Source: Tetradesmus obliquus (Eukaryota > Chlorophyta > Chlorophyceae > Sphaeropleales > Scenedesmaceae). From it: a stretch of 64,000 nucleotides of DNA. The stretch is from assembly GCA_030272155.1 (NCBI GenBank), contig CP126197.1:3898001-3962000 (forward strand). The letters run 5' to 3'. Positions 20,475-33,781 of this stretch are shown piece by piece; within the stretch, counting starts at the first letter, position 1, and each line of letters begins with the position of its first letter. Under the pieces are notes generated by a model. It saw nothing but the letters and a program-made list of their open reading frames with translations, was not told where the DNA came from and ran no database searches. The translations under genes and the position numbers were made by a program.

Positions 20475-23400
20475 TTACGGCGCCACACACGCCCTGGAAT
20501 GCGTCGACTGCGGCCTAGCAGTGGTATTTCCGAGTGGGCATGCTGTGCATGGCACTTGCGTAAACTGGCCTGCAACTGCCACAGCACCAGTTGAGTTGCT
20601 GAGCCCGGTGCCGTAGAAGCCTTTGCGGCAGACTGCACAGCTGCCGCTGGTCTTGTTGTAGCCGTACCCTGCGGCAGCATGCAGCGAGCAGCAGCAGCAG
20701 CGGCCGCACGCCTTGTGAGAAAGTGTTGCTAAAGCATCAGCAGCCGCCTCTTGCTGCTGCTGCTGCTGCTGCTGAGCACGCCCAACATGCCTCGCTGTGC
20801 AACCACTGCTTGCTGCTGCGGTCATCTGTCCTGCACACCAGTGGCAGCTCAGCTGCTCATGTGCTACGACACCACCGCTGTGCTCCTTCCACCTGCTGTG
20901 GCTATAACACCTTGGCCACATCCTCAGCAGCAGTAGCGGCCCCACCTGGCATGCACACACACCCCTCAATGATGCTGAACATCAGCACTTTTAGCGATGC
21001 CAAGCCAATCAACCGCTGTGACGCGCTGCTCTCCACTCAGCTGCTACGGCTGCATCACCCTACTGTTGCTAGCAGCAGTGGCAACCCCACCTGGCATGCA
21101 CACACACTGCTCAATGCTCGCCGCTTCCCGGGGTGTTGTCATGAACGGCAGCGGGCACGAAATGCAGGGCGAGCGGGCCCCGCCAGGCGAATAGAAGCCA
21201 GCGGGGCAGGGCGTGCACTTCTGCACAGCCGGCTGCAGCCCATAGCCTGGCGGGCAGCCTGCGAGAGAGATACAGAGCAAGTGCAGCACGACACGGGTGC
21301 AGTTTGAGTGGTGCTTTGTAGGTGACGCGGGTGCCCGCTAGCTGGATTTTAGCGCGCTGCATGTCGATCGCTGGATGTGCGAGTGTGATACCGCGCAGTC
21401 CATGCCTACTGCACAGCAGCTGCTGCTGGGGAATGTGTCAAAGTAAGCCACAGCACACAGAACAAAGCGACAGGTAATAATCCTCAACTTCCAACCCCGT
21501 GATACTCACTGCAGGTTGCTGCGCCTGCTGTCTGCACCAGTGGCGTGGCAGCCCGCAGCAGCTGCCAGCCAAGCCAAACAGCAGTCACTAGCGGCAAAAA
21601 AGTCACTGAACCATGCAGCCGCACTTCAGAGAAGCACATCAATTCCCGTTAGGACTCACTGCATTGGGCTGCTCCTGCAGTCTGCACCAGTGGTGTGGCT
21701 CCGCAGCAGCTGCCAGGTGTGACCTGGCCCTCAGGGCACTGCAGGCATGCCCGCAGTCCCCCAGGGTTGTAGGTGCCATTCAGACACGGCTGGCAGAAGG
21801 CAGCTCCAGCTCGCACACCCTCCCCAGCTAGGCAGGCTGTTGGTGGCAGCATCGGCAGGTGCAGAAATGAGGCAACAGCAGCAGAAGCAGCAGCAGGGGT
21901 GTCAGGGGTGCATGCAATTATGTCTCAGGCAGAAGGCAGCACCAGCTCGCACACCATCTCCAGCTAGGCAGGCTGTTGATGGCAGGTGCAGTAATGAGGC
22001 AACAGCAGCAGCAGCAGCAGGGGTGTCAGGGGTGCATGCAGTAGTGTCTGTGGCAGAAGGCAGCGCCGGCTCGCACACCCTCTCCAGCTAGGCAGGCTGC
22101 AGTCCGGCAAATGTAGAAAGAAGGAGCAGTTGTTTGATATCAGGGGTGCATGCAGCAGCTCTCAGGCAGCAGCAGGGCCCTGCAAGGCTTTAGGAGCTGG
22201 CTCATGCTGCTGGAGTGTGCTGACGGGTAATCCTGAGGCAGCTGCTGAATGTGGTTATCAAAGCGTTACTTGCATGCTGGTGTACAAGCAAAGCATACTT
22301 TGCTGAGTGGCACAGCAGGGCAGCACCGGGCATGGCATGACAACATGGATCAGCCGCATTGACGCCTTGATAATCTGGTGAGATCATAACACGCACTGCT
22401 CAGGTAAATAATCACCTCTACTACAACCCTGAACCCCAAAACCAGCCCAGCCTCACCTTGCGGCGCTGTGCGCGGCCTGTACCACTTGTTCCAACACACA
22501 CTTGGCATGGCGATGAAGATTGAGTTGCATTCGCCATCAAAATATGACAGCGGCGCCGGAGTAGCACTCTGACTTGACACGCATCTCTCGGGAGCAATCC
22601 ACACATTGCCGCAAATATACTGCCGCCCCACCCCTCCAAACATGATGCCGATGATGCGGTTTACGTCAGGGTTTGGGTCGTAGCAAACCCTAACACTGAA
22701 GATGCTGTCGCCAGGGTCTAGGGTTAAGACCTGCTTGTTGCGGTTGTCAGGGATGGGCATGGGGCACCATGCTGCATTTGCACCATCCTCCCTTGTGTAT
22801 TCCATGCGAGCTATGAAAGGCAGCGTCTGAGGATGGCAGCGGTTGCAGGGGGTTGTTGCAAGATGGGTGGTTTAGGTAAGTCACAAAGCAGCTGTGCATG
22901 TAGTAGGCGGTGGCAACTGCCGTGCAGCAACAAAGCGGGTCCCGCAGGCCGCTTTGCAGTATACACAGAGGACAAACTGCTGTACAGCGCATTGCTCAGC
23001 TGCGTGCATGCTGTTTGTGCCTTATGCACTGCAGCTATGGTTGAATTGCTTCCATGCAAGCACTGCTGCAAGTCGCAGGGCTCTGATGCAAGGCCAGCCC
23101 AGCTGAGATTCCAGCTGTCTTAGCTGCTGTTAGTGCCATTCAAATCCCAGTTCAAATCAAGATCAAGCTCGACCCATCTATCAGCTCAGGTGAAGCCGCA
23201 CCCACCTCGGAGCTGTCTTGGCTCCAGCATGTTATTTGTGTTATTTTGCTGAAGCCGCAGAGTGACTTGCTGTCCACCACAGCGATGGGCTCCAGGCTGC
23301 TGCTGGCTGCAGGCAAGGCAGCACACATGTGTGGCACCAACAACACAAAGTACAGTGCAGTGAGCCGCAGCGAAGCGTCCGTGGTCTAATATCACATCAA

Positions 23401-23918
23401 CAGTTGGCTCACAGCTACTGTCAGATACATACACAGCAGGCAGCGCCGCACGACCTTGTAATGCTGCACAGTGCTGTGGCCGTGTATAGAGGGTGCATGC
23501 TGTCAGGTGATGCAGCGCACATGTCGAGAGCAAACGTCAAACTGCAGCTTCAGCATGATGTTGCTGCTGCTCCAGTGCCCAAGCTGGCATATGCACATGA
23601 GGTGGATGCCTGCTGTTGCTGTTCAAGCCACAGCAGCAGACTGGCGTATGTTTTTGAGCAGAGCTCCAGCTTCAGGCTGCTGCCAGGCCTGGTGACGTCA
23701 GCTGGTGACACTGCTGTGCTGGTCCTGCACGTTGGCAGGGTGGGCTGGCTGCCTAGAGTAGCACATGCGTTGCTGCATGCCTTAACTACTGCTAGCTCAC
23801 TGCGTGCTGTATGGTCCATGTGGCTGCATGGTTGTGCTGCTGCTGCTGCTGCCTCACCTGTGCTCAGCAGCACCATAGCCAGGAGCCACGCCGAGAGCCC
23901 CCATCTTCGACAATTCAT
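20475..23918 (-). CDS. Secreted cysteine-rich protein with ephrin-receptor-like (GCC2/GCC3) repeats
   Basis: Extracellular or cell-surface protein of unknown role. Exons (minus): 23918-23858, 23306-23206, 22826-22457, 21836-21660, 21258-21091, 20668-20475 (356 residues); junction phases 1, 0, 1, 1, 1 all close. The first exon is a clean signal peptide (MNCRRWGLSAWLLAMVLLST). Exon 3 encodes a beta-rich segment with DSIFSVRVCYDP and IGIMFGGVGRQYICG, possibly lectin-like (jacalin-type fold is a guess). Exons 4-6 encode three tandem modules of the C-x-x-C-x-x-G-x-Y pattern: FCQPCLNGTYNPGG, KCTPCPAGFYSPGG, SCAVCRKGFYGTG. The last module ends soon after CPLGNTTARPQ with a stop at 20475. That is earlier than the repeat pattern suggests, so a further 3' exon may be missed. 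Confidence 0.72.
20930..20990 (-). repeat. Decoy copy of cysteine-rich gene exon 21258-21091 3' end with donor
   Basis: Copies the TGTGTGCATGCCAG end of the exon and its GTGGGG donor, 145 bases further into the intron. Confidence 0.85.
21495..21580 (-). repeat. Decoy copy of cysteine-rich gene exon 21836-21660 3' end with donor
   Basis: Copies the exon end (plus strand tctgcaccagtggcgtggca...) together with a GTGAGT donor, exactly 150 bases into the intron. Confidence 0.87.
21900..22110 (-). repeat. Two decoy copies of cysteine-rich gene exon 21836 start
   Basis: Acceptor plus about 55 exon bases recur with starts at 21972 and 22096 (functional 21836); spacings 136 and 124. The copied intron part contains the CAG-rich and ggggtgtcaggggtgcatgc segments. 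Confidence 0.9.
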
Positions 23919-24628
23919 GTACTGTTACATCGACTTCGCTGGCACGCCCATGCAGCAAGCTCCTGCTGCCAGCACTGCAACGGGATCGCAGTCACAGGGG
24001 CCCGTGATGGCACCGACCTTACACAAAATAATAAACTATTTTGAATAATTGATGTATTTTGTGACGAAGGCGTTATGTGCTTGAGACTGCACGAGAACTT
24101 CCTGCTGTGTTCCGCTGTGTTCAAGCAATCACTGCAAATTTACATGCAAACGTTGACTTCAAAGGACACTTAAACCACTGCACGGGCAAATATGTGTCGC
24201 GTAGGTTGCGCGGTGGCTAAATGCCAGTCACTGGTTGCAGTGCCCACATGGTGCCATCAGATGCTTGCGCTCCCTCGGCGCAAACAAACAAATTCATGCA
24301 TTATCTCATTGTGGTACTGTCCTGCCTACAGCACAGCTGACGACAGTGGACTACGCCAGCGCTACGTCGTAGTCCAAGGTGCGGGTGTCACCAGCCGGGC
24401 CAAATTCACGCTGCCATGCCGGTTGCTGCACGATGCATAAACAAAGAATGACCATGTATGCTCTATGATGCAAGGGTTGGAATGTATTAATGTGGCACCA
24501 ACCCCACCAGCATGCCTGGCTATTGCCACAAGGCACCAGCAGAGCACCACCTCCAGCTAAAGCTGTTGCCACAACATGCCATCTGTTGACAAGTCCACTA
24601 CAGCGCATCTGGCACTCTCAATTACCCC
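23919..24628. other. Intergenic between RecQ stop and cysteine-rich gene start
   Basis: No gene seen; RecQ 3' UTR and promoter of the secreted protein gene. TTACA near 24139 is a weak poly(A) candidate. Confidence 0.5.
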
Positions 24629-27600
24629 TCAGAAAGCAATGAAACGCACACATTCGTCATTCACATCCACCTTGGAGCCTTCAGGCGTCACTAGCACCTG
24701 CTCACCCTCCTCTACCAGCTGCTGCAGCACCTGCTGCAGCTGCTGCTCCTGCTGCCTGCCACTCACACCCAGCTTGCACAGCAGCTGCTTGCCTGTGGCA
24801 GTACCATCCCACAGCAGCTGCAGCACTGCCTGCTGCGTTATCAATGCGGCACCTGCCGGCGTAGTCAGTGCTGCTGCTGCTGCTGCTGGTGTGCCAGTCG
24901 GCTGACCTGCAGGTGCTGGAGAGCTCATGTCAACCTGCTGCTGCTGCTGCTGTGGTGGTTGCTGCTGCTGCTGGCCTGTAACAGCTGCAGCTGCTGCTGG
25001 TGGCGCGATTGTCGGCCGCCGCCGCTTGCCCGTCTTGTTGCTGATGTTGAAGGCTGGCCGAGCCCGTTTGACTGTGCGCCAGGCAGGCTGCTCGTCTGCA
25101 TCGTCGCTGCAGCCATCACCTGCGTCTTCTGCTGCTGCTGCTGGTGGCACTGCCGTCACTAGCTGGCCTGCTGCGTCTGCTGCTGCCCCAGTGCCAGCAC
25201 AAACTGCAGGTGATGCATCACCTGTTGCTGCTGAAGGGCCCAGTAGCGGCAGGTTGCTGGCGTCTGTCAGCGCTTCAGGCTGCGGACTACCCACAGCATC
25301 CTGCCTAACAACCTGCTGCTTACCTTGGCCCTGCGCTTCACTAGCAACTGCCTCTGCAGCTGCTGCACCTTGCTGCTGCTGCTCATCTTCTTCAGCAAAC
25401 CACTGCTGCTTCAAAGCCATGAGTGCAGCCACCACCTTGATCTGCCCAAACCCTACATGAGGGTCTAGCGCCTGCTTCACTGCACCAATGCCTGCCTCGC
25501 CTCGGCTGCTGATCGCTGCTGCGATGCTGCGCGCTGCGGCTTCGGTGAGCTGCGCTGCTGCTGCCAGCTGCTGCATGTCTGTAGGGTAGCCAGCTGCTGC
25601 CATGTCTGCAAGCGCACCAAGCACTGCCTGCAACTGCAGCCAGTCATTGCAGTGCAGTGCAGAGGAGGCAGCCATAACAAGTAGTAAGCAGGCAGGGCAG
25701 AAAACAGCTGCTTGCTGAGCAGGTCATAGGCACAATAAGCAAATGATGCACAAAACCTGCGGAGGTAATACCTGAGCACATGATGTAACAGGGCGAGCTG
25801 TTCAGTTGATGGCAGCTGGCCTACACTGCAGCCGTATGCTCTTGCATGCGCAACCGCACCTGCATGTTCAGTCCACCCATGCTTCCAAGTGCTGCCAGCG
25901 GCACCCCCACGCTCCACATTGCATACAGCCGCTGGCTGCTGCTGCTGGGCACAGGCAGCAGCTTGGCCAGCGCTGCGCTGCGCTGCACCTGCTGCGTTGG
26001 CTGCTGCGCCATCTGCTGCTCCTCAAAGGCAGCAGGGCCGGGCAGCAGCTTGAAGCACTGCATGGCTGCCACCACCTGCAGCAGCAGCAGCCGTGTAATT
26101 TTAACAGTCTTTGAACCCAGCAGAAAAGCGACAGGCAAACATGGCAATTGAGATGGCAGGAGAGCTCGCACAGCAGGCTGGCAATCAGCCACAACCCCCC
26201 GCAACTGCGGCCTACCTTGATTTGGCCATAGCTGTCATCAGGCAGCGCCCGCTTCAGCCCAGCCAGCGTGCTGACTGTGCAGCACATTGTGCAGCAAAGC
26301 GGATGCATTACTGCTGCTTTGCAATTACTGTGCTGCAACTACTGGAGAGCTGCAATCGCTGAAGAGCTGCAAATGCTGGAAAGCTGTAAGAAACGTGCAG
26401 CCCTTGCCACTCCGCCCCACCTTGATCTGGCCGAAGCTGTCATCAGGCAGCGCCCGCTTCAGCCCCGACAGCCCCGCAGCTGCCTGGCCGTGCAGCGCGC
26501 CAGCAATGCGCCACAGCGCCACCTCACACCCTGCACTGCCGCCTAGCTCAGCCTCCTGCTGCAGCCGCTGCAGCAGCAGAGGTGAGCAGCCGCAGGGCGA
26601 GGCGCCTGCGCCTGCAGCAGCCTCTGCCAGGTAGCCGAGCACTGTGGACACCTGGCAGCAGCAGCAGCAGCAGCAGCAGAGGCAGCAGCAGCCGTAGTGC
26701 GTGTCTAACATGGCGGCGTACAGTCATCCAAACAACAAATCTATCTTGCAAACCTTACATAGTCACAGCGACGTCCTTCTTGATCTAGCCAACTCCCCAG
26801 CTGCACATGATTGTGTCACCGATCTGCAGCCACCAACTGCTGCACCTGATTGCGCACCTGAATGGGCTTCTCCCGTGCGGTTGCCACCTGCTCGGCGCTT
26901 TCGCCTGCCTGCCAGCGCTCCCAAGCAGCAGCGGCAGCGGCCTTTGGCTCTGACAGCACCTTGGCATCCAGCAGAGCCTGATACAGCTCACTGTCCACAT
27001 GCAGGTGCCCTGCTTGTGTTGCTGCTGCTGCTGCTACTGCCGGTGCTTGTGTTGGATCCTGCCCAGTAGCGGCTGCTCCTTGGGTAAAGCAGAAGCCAGC
27101 AAACTGGGACTGGCCAGTCTGCTGCTGCTGCTGGGGTGGGCCAGAGCGTATGCGTGCCACATTGACCCACTGGCCCTCGCTGCCGTGCTTGAGGTGCCTG
27201 CTGCTGCTGCAGAAGCGCGTGAGCACCTGCAGCAGCGGCGCTGCAAAGTGCTGCAGCGCTGCCTGGCCAAAGCCACTGACTAGCTCCAGCTGCGGAAAGA
27301 TGAAGACAGCAGGCAGCGGCAGCACCGGCATTTTTTGATTTGCGGTTGTTTTGGTATGTATCACTACAATGCTGGCCAGAGCACTATGCTGAACAAACAA
27401 CAGAGTTTGGTGCGCTGCAGCTGGCAGGGAGAAGATGCGTGCATTCTGCCAGGTGCACATTGCCAGACTGCCTTCCTCTTTGATTTTGAGATGGCTGTAG
27501 CACTCTCCACAGCTGCTGTGCAGCTGTGCTGCTAGCCGCACCTGCTGCTGTGTGGCAGGCCGCAGCTCCAGCAGGCTGTTCAGTGTCAAGTCATTGACCA

Positions 27601-30600
27601 GCACATCCGGCGCCTGCAAATGCAGCAGCAGCAGCAGCAGGAGCGAGTTGAAAGAAAAGGAGGATAGCGTCGCCAACCTATTTCAGAGTAGCAGTTGATG
27701 ATCGCGCATGTGCTCGGTGGGGCCGCTGCATGCATGCCGCTGTGCCATGATATGCTGCCAGATCTTGTGCCAGCCCTGTTACAGTCAGCATTCCTTGTTC
27801 ACCTCCCCTGCATGCACCACAAGACGACAGCAACTGCTACTCTGCCACATGACCTTGTTTGATCCACTCGTAGCGTCTTGTATCCAATTATTGTTGTTAC
27901 AACTGTAACACACCTGCCCCAGCGCGTCTGCTGTCGCCTTGCGCGCCCGCTTCAGCTCAGCAAGCAGCACCTCCCGCTCAGCCGCCTCCTCATGCTTCGC
28001 CTGCTGCACCGCCTCGCGCCGCTGCCGCTCCGCTGCCTCGCGCTGCTCCCGCTGCCGCTGCCGCGCGTCCTCGGCTTCAAGGTGCGCCGGCAGTAGCAGG
28101 CAGAGCCGCGCGGGGCGGCCCGCCAGCAGCTGCGCACCTTTTGCGGTGACTGTGACGATGCTGAAGCTGGCGCCGGAGTGGTTGTTCTGTGCGGCGAGCA
28201 GGGACGAGGCAGCATGAAGGCACTCAAAAGTATCCAATGTAAGCGTCGACCGCGCAACACGCTACAATGTCCTTTGGGGATCGCTGTGTCTGCTCTGGGT
28301 GCAGACGACCCACACCAACCACAATCACTCCACACGATAGCACAGAACGCCACACACACAACTGAACACCATGTCAAGCATCAGACTCAGCGCGCTCAAC
28401 ATCTTGCTCTGGCTGGCCAGGAAGCCTTCTCCAAGCAGCACAGCCCCCAGGCCCTTCCACCAACCTTTGCTGCGGCTGGCTCACCACTAACACTGATCCA
28501 CAAGGCAGCAGCGACACAAACAACTGCTGCGGCACTCTGCACACCCACCGTCTTGCTCTGGCTGGCCAGGAAACCTTCTCCAAGCAGCACAGCCCCCAGG
28601 CCCTTCCACAAGTCCTCGCTGCGGCTGCTGCCAGCGCCGTACAGCGCACTGCCGTCTGCTGCTGCCGCCTCCCGCATCCACTGCTCCACGCCCTTGGCCT
28701 TGCTGCCGCGCAGCACCGCAACAGACTTGTTCAGGCCGTAGTGCTGCACAGCGGCAGCAGCAGCACCAGCAACAGCAGCAGGTGTTTGGTGCTGTGTGAC
28801 GCGGCAAAGATGGCATGCAAGGAGGTGTGGTGGACACGATGCGACGGCAGCCATTCTATGGTATGACCACGCGCATGCAGAGGACATGCTGGTCCCTATG
28901 CGCCGCATGCGCCGCCTCGTGCTTTGTATGCATGGACACTACGCATCCAACACGCATGCATCACGACAACATGACTCAGAACAGAGAGCTCACAGGCACA
29001 GCTGACGCACGCTAGTGCATGTAGTTACACACGCACCTTCATCGCCTTGACTGTCGCCACGAGCAGCTTGGCTGGCTCTGTCACGTCTGTCTCGCCCGCT
29101 GACATGCCAGGCGCGAGCTGCGTGCCGGATGCGGCAGCGGCAGCTGCTGCATCAGCCCTGCAGCAGTCACATGAGCCACAGTAATGTTTTACAGATGCTG
29201 TCTGCTAGCATCGGCCAGAAACATTCCCAAATGGTCAGCATAGGGCACCAAGTGCCCGCAGTGTCTTCTCATATGGTATGTGCCGAGCACTGCGTCATGC
29301 GGCGGCTGCAGCAGCATGCACTGTTGAGCAATGGCTGGAATGTCCCTGATTGTTCTCTCAATCGGTCCCTTGTTATTCGTACCTGCGCTTGCAGTTGTCA
29401 CAGCCCCCTGTGCAGGGCCCCTCCTGAGGCAGCGTGCCTGGCTGAAAGTAGTTCACCAGCGCAGCATGCCTGCAACCGGCAGCAGCAACAGCAGCAGCAG
29501 CAGTGGCCGTGCGCCATCAGGGTGAAGCCCCCTCAACATACATAAGCCTCAACGGCAGGCAAGTCAACAGAGGCCTAAAGCAGCTCAACACATGTAGGCT
29601 GTCTGCTGCGCACGCAGGCAGTGGTAGCTTTATATCAAGAGAGCCAGTGCCGGCAAGTTCTGCACGCGTGCACGCCTGCATGGAGTCCAACCGGCTGCAT
29701 GCTGTGCTTGTGCAAGGTTGTGTGTGTTTGTGTAGCAGCCATATAGCCAGGCTTGGTGCCGCACCTGCAGCCGCCGCTGCTGGTGTATGCGCGCAGGGAG
29801 TCCATGCCTCGCTTGTGGCTGTCTGAGCTCCAGCCAGACAGGCTGCCTGCCCCCTTGATGAAGTCCTGGGTCTGCAGCCCACGATTGATATCATGCAAGT
29901 GCGTAGCACGTAATTGAAGCATATGTGAGAGTTAGGCTGGCTGTGCTGGTGATTCATATGTGCTAAGTGATGGTGTGGGAGCAATGAGGCTTGAATGAGG
30001 TCAGCTGCAGATCGTGCGCATGTGCAAGCTGGTATCAGACGAGCAAGCCAACCATCTTCACCCAACGGTAGCTGACACACATCGGCACAGCGCGTCACAT
30101 TACCAGCAATACATGTGCGTGCTATCTATTGCTGAAGCCGCTGTAGCCGTCGAATGCTGCCCGGGCGTACCATGAAGTCCTGCGGCGTCCACAGCAGGCT
30201 GCAGTGTGCTGGCAGGCCGTCCCTGCCTGCCCTGCCTGCCTGCTGGTAGTAGGCCTCCAAGCTCGAGGTAATGCCCTGCAGAAAGATGATGAACAGTTGC
30301 ACGTTGTGATGTTTCAACTGACTGCAAGACCTTGTGTGGAACAGGGGACAGCATGATGACACCAGCCTTGCAGCAGTGCCTGTGAGACCGAGTCAGCTGC
30401 TGACATTGCCTAACATATGGGCGTGCTACGTGCACAAGCTGTTCGCAACTTGCAGGATGGGCAGCACTTTGCGAGCAATAAGCAGCGTGGAATGTTCCAA
30501 AGCGCAGCCTAGCTAACAGCCAAATCACCAGTCGACGCATACAAAAGTCTCACATCTGCTGCTGGCGCTGCTGCTGCTGCCGAGGCTCACGCACGTAGTG

Positions 30601-33600
30601 GATGATGCGCCTGATGTTTGGCTTGTCTATGCCCATGCCAAAAGCCAGGCTGGCAACCATCACGCACGCATCGTCGCACTGGAAGGCTCGATGCGCCTGG
30701 TTGCGCTCACGCACTGGCAGCTTGGCATGGTACCTGCATGGTGGCAGGTGCAGCAGCGCGGCAAGGCAGCTGTGTTGCGATGCATGAAGATGCATGCACG
30801 GCAGAATTGATTGCGCTGCATCAGCAAAGCCACATCCGAAACCAATCTCAGCGCAGGCTCTGTCTATCTATCTCTCGTGCTTTTTGTGGTGTGATGTGGT
30901 TGGATGACAAAAGACAGCTGCAGTATCCACAATTGCCTGTTCGATGACAAATTGGCAGACAGCAGCGTACTTTTGCCTGTCCGCAAGGCACTCCAACTCC
31001 CTGCAAACCAAGTATCCCAGTCTGCACAGCAGCTGCGCCAGCCTGTACAGCCAACTCACTTGACAGCCGACACTCCCTGCTGCTGCAGGTATGCCGCCAA
31101 CTCATCCACCTCTTTTGTCGTCTGCGCATACACCAGCGTCGCCTCGAGCCGCACCCCCCTTGCCTCTGCTGCCTTTGCATCTGCCACAAGTCCTGCAAGG
31201 TTGTTTGCCGCTGCTGTGCCGTTTTTGAGGCTGACTGACAGCTGCAGGTTTGTGCGCTGGAAGGACATGACCCACTGCCGCAGCTGCGGCTGGCCAGGCC
31301 TGCCCATGCCTAGCTGGTTCAGGATGTCCTGCAAGCAGCAGCAGCGCAGCAGCACAGTCAGCACAGTCAAACATGCAGAAAATGCTATGATACAATGCAT
31401 GCCCTGGAAGGACATGACCCGTTGTCGCAGCTGCGGCTGGCCAGGCCTGCCCATGCCTAGCTGGTTGAGGATGTCCTGCAAGCAGCAGCAGCGCAGCAGT
31501 ACAGCCAGCAAAGTCAGCACAGTCGGCAAGGCAAGGAGTGCTCTGCACACATGCACGTCGCTAGTCCACAGCACATCAAATGTGTTGCCACTTCATACCA
31601 GAACCTTGCAGGAAAAGGTAGGGCCCAAGCTACTCACACACACAAATACGCCGCAACCACATGCACACAACAAGCTGCCTTCCAGATGCCTCCTCCGCAG
31701 CCGCTGCATGCTGCTCATCACGTTCATATGGCACCTGTACACACCTGCTGCACGCGCTGTGTTGCTGTGGCTGTCACTGCCATGATGGGCACGCCAGGCA
31801 GGGCCTGCCTCAGCACGCCCAGCTGCCTATAGCTGGGCCTGAAGTCATGGCCCCTGCAGGACAGGCAGCACACACACAGCACACTTGGAGCGCCAGGAGC
31901 CTTCGGGCAGGGGAAATTCTGGACCAGCATTGCTTGCAGGTGAACGGTTGTGCATTTACCATGCCTAAACTGTCATATTACATGCTTGGTAAGAAGCTGA
32001 TTGACCCATTGCCGCTTGGCCACAGGTGATGTTGACCAGGAGTCAGGTTGTGTATACTATGCATGCTTCCCTGTGTCACGCTGTGCTTTGCTGTGCAACT
32101 TTGGACACTCATGCAATCACCGCAACTTCCAATGTATTGACTGAAGAAACTTGCCACCAACCCGGGCTAAGATGAGTCAAACAACCAGCAGTGACAGCCA
32201 GCGCAGCACTGCATCTATCTGATGTGACGCTTGTGCTACCCACCACTCAGAGACGCAGTGCGCCTCATCAATGGCGATGAGCCCGATGCGGCGCGTGGCA
32301 TGCAGCTGCTGCAGCGCCGCTGTGTTGCCTGTGGCCAGCTCAGGTGTGATGTACAGCAACTGGTACTCCCCGGCCCACGCCTTGCGCTTGACCTGTGTGA
32401 AAATAGCAACAACCGTGGTGTGTATAGCGCAGAGGTTGCGGTGCTCTGGGTTGAGAGCTTCTTCACCCAGCTCAAAGCTGCCTGCAAGGACGCTGCATGC
32501 TGCAGATATCGTACGTCCCAAGCTGTCCCAGACTATACGCACCTCTGCGCTAGATTGTGCGCTGCCCAGGAATGCTGCGCTGACCCCTCTGGCTGTCAAC
32601 GCTGCCACCTGGTCCTCCATCAGCGCAATCAGCGGCGACACCACCACACACGGCAGCCCTGCAGGAAACAAAGACATATGCCCTCAGGCAAACAGTTCCG
32701 CTAGGCGAAGGTGATGCGCGGTTACCCCATCACGAAGTGCAGTGCAATGCTTTTGAGGAAGGAGGCACGTACATGGCTGCAGGCAACCACTGTGAAGCAT
32801 CCTCCATCAGCGCAATCAGCGGCGACACCACAACACACGGCAGCCCTGCAGGGCGGAGGACAACACACACCCAAGCAGGCAGGCACCCTTGCTCCACGCA
32901 ACGCTGATGCGCAGCAGCCCAGCTGTCCACAGCAAACCAAAAAGTGCAAGCATGCATGCAAGGCTTGCATCGGAAGCATGTGGTTGCTTGCAGGCGTGTC
33001 GACCCATCAGCTGGCACCCACAGCATTGTGCAGCTGCTGCATGCAACCAGCTCATGGCTGGCTGCAGCTCAGGCATGCGCCATTGCAGCTGATTGCTACT
33101 CTTACAAAAGCTGCTGCTATGATATACTTCAGCTGCTTCTATGTGGTTCAAGCAAGAGTCGTCGTGTAGATGTTGTTGCTGGCCATGCCAGCTCTGCCAG
33201 GGCTGCTAGGTGCAGTGCACGTCCTTTGATTCACACACGCGGAACACAGCACTGCTTCTGCTTGCTTTTGCTTGATGGACTGGAAGTGCTACCCTGTGCA
33301 CATCATTCGGTTACACAGCTGCAGCTGCAGCAGCGGACTTGCTCACCAGTGACCAGAGGAGGCACCTGGTAGCAGATGCTCTTGCCACCTCCAGTGGCCA
33401 TGACAACCAGACTGTCATTGCCGGCCAGAGCGTTCAGAATCACCTGATCTTGCGGCGGCCTGTTTGATGGTGTATCCAGTCAAGCATCGGCAGTGAGTCT
33501 ATGGCCAAACACAGCAGGCGCAAGCTTGCAGGAAACAACTGCCGCAGCACACGCTGCCATGACCTCGTACTGCTGGCTGCTGTCGACATGTCCGCGCAAC

Positions 33601-33781
33601 CAGCCGTCTAAGTTTTCAAACTTTATATAATAAACAGTGCTGCAGCTGCGAGAGGTGCTGCATGAGTCTACTGCTGGCGCCCAGATGCTGCTCACCTGAA
33701 AGTGTTGTAACCCCAGTACTGTTGCAGCACGCCCAGCATCTGATGCATCTGCTGCGCCTGTGACGTCTCCCCTGGAGCCAT
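24629..33781 (-). CDS. RecQ-family DNA helicase with RQC, HRDC and C-terminal helix-turn-helix regions (WRN-like)
   Basis: 3'-5' DNA helicase of genome maintenance, nuclear. Eighteen exons (minus): 33781-33696, 33459-33347, 32658-32543, 32392-32244, 31853-31745, 31328-31060, 30733-30595, 30275-30171, 29871-29765, 29469-29383, 29157-29037, 28743-28549, 28186-27914, 27613-27542, 27289-26858, 26651-26421, 26075-25860, 25627-24629; 1272 residues, every phase closing. Motifs in order: [12 protein letters not shown] (Walker A), [70 protein letters not shown]; zinc-binding [10 protein letters not shown] with [11 protein letters not shown] region [14 protein letters not shown]; a charged helix; HRDC ([27 protein letters not shown]); a WRN-type HTH region ([24 protein letters not shown]). 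No exonuclease domain. The C-terminal third is Gln/Ala-rich and holds two copies of an FGQIKVVAA element. The identity is firm; subfamily naming is inference. Confidence 0.93.
26205..26275 (-). repeat. Decoy copy of RecQ exon 26651-26421 3' end with donor
   Basis: Copies the end encoding [14 protein letters not shown] followed by a GTAGGC donor, 205 bases into the intron. Confidence 0.88.
28395..28470 (-). repeat. Decoy copy of RecQ exon 28743-28549 3' end
   Basis: About 70 bases match the exon end (plus strand tcttgctctggctggccagg...), 149 bases into the intron. The GT donor has been lost. Confidence 0.87.
31400..31490 (-). repeat. Decoy copy of RecQ exon 31328-31060 start
   Basis: The acceptor GCAG and about 70 exon bases encoding [18 protein letters not shown] are duplicated at 31475, exactly 147 bases upstream, together with the CAG-rich intron flank. 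Confidence 0.92.
32800..32860 (-). repeat. Decoy copy of RecQ exon 32658-32543 start
   Basis: Acceptor CTGCAG plus the segment encoding [15 protein letters not shown] recur with start at 32845, 187 bases upstream of the functional junction. Confidence 0.9.

Noticed and set aside
23329-24048. 239-residue plus-strand open frame
   Set aside because: Antisense to the signal-peptide exon and first introns of the cysteine-rich gene; no family features, and the minus-strand model closes in phase.
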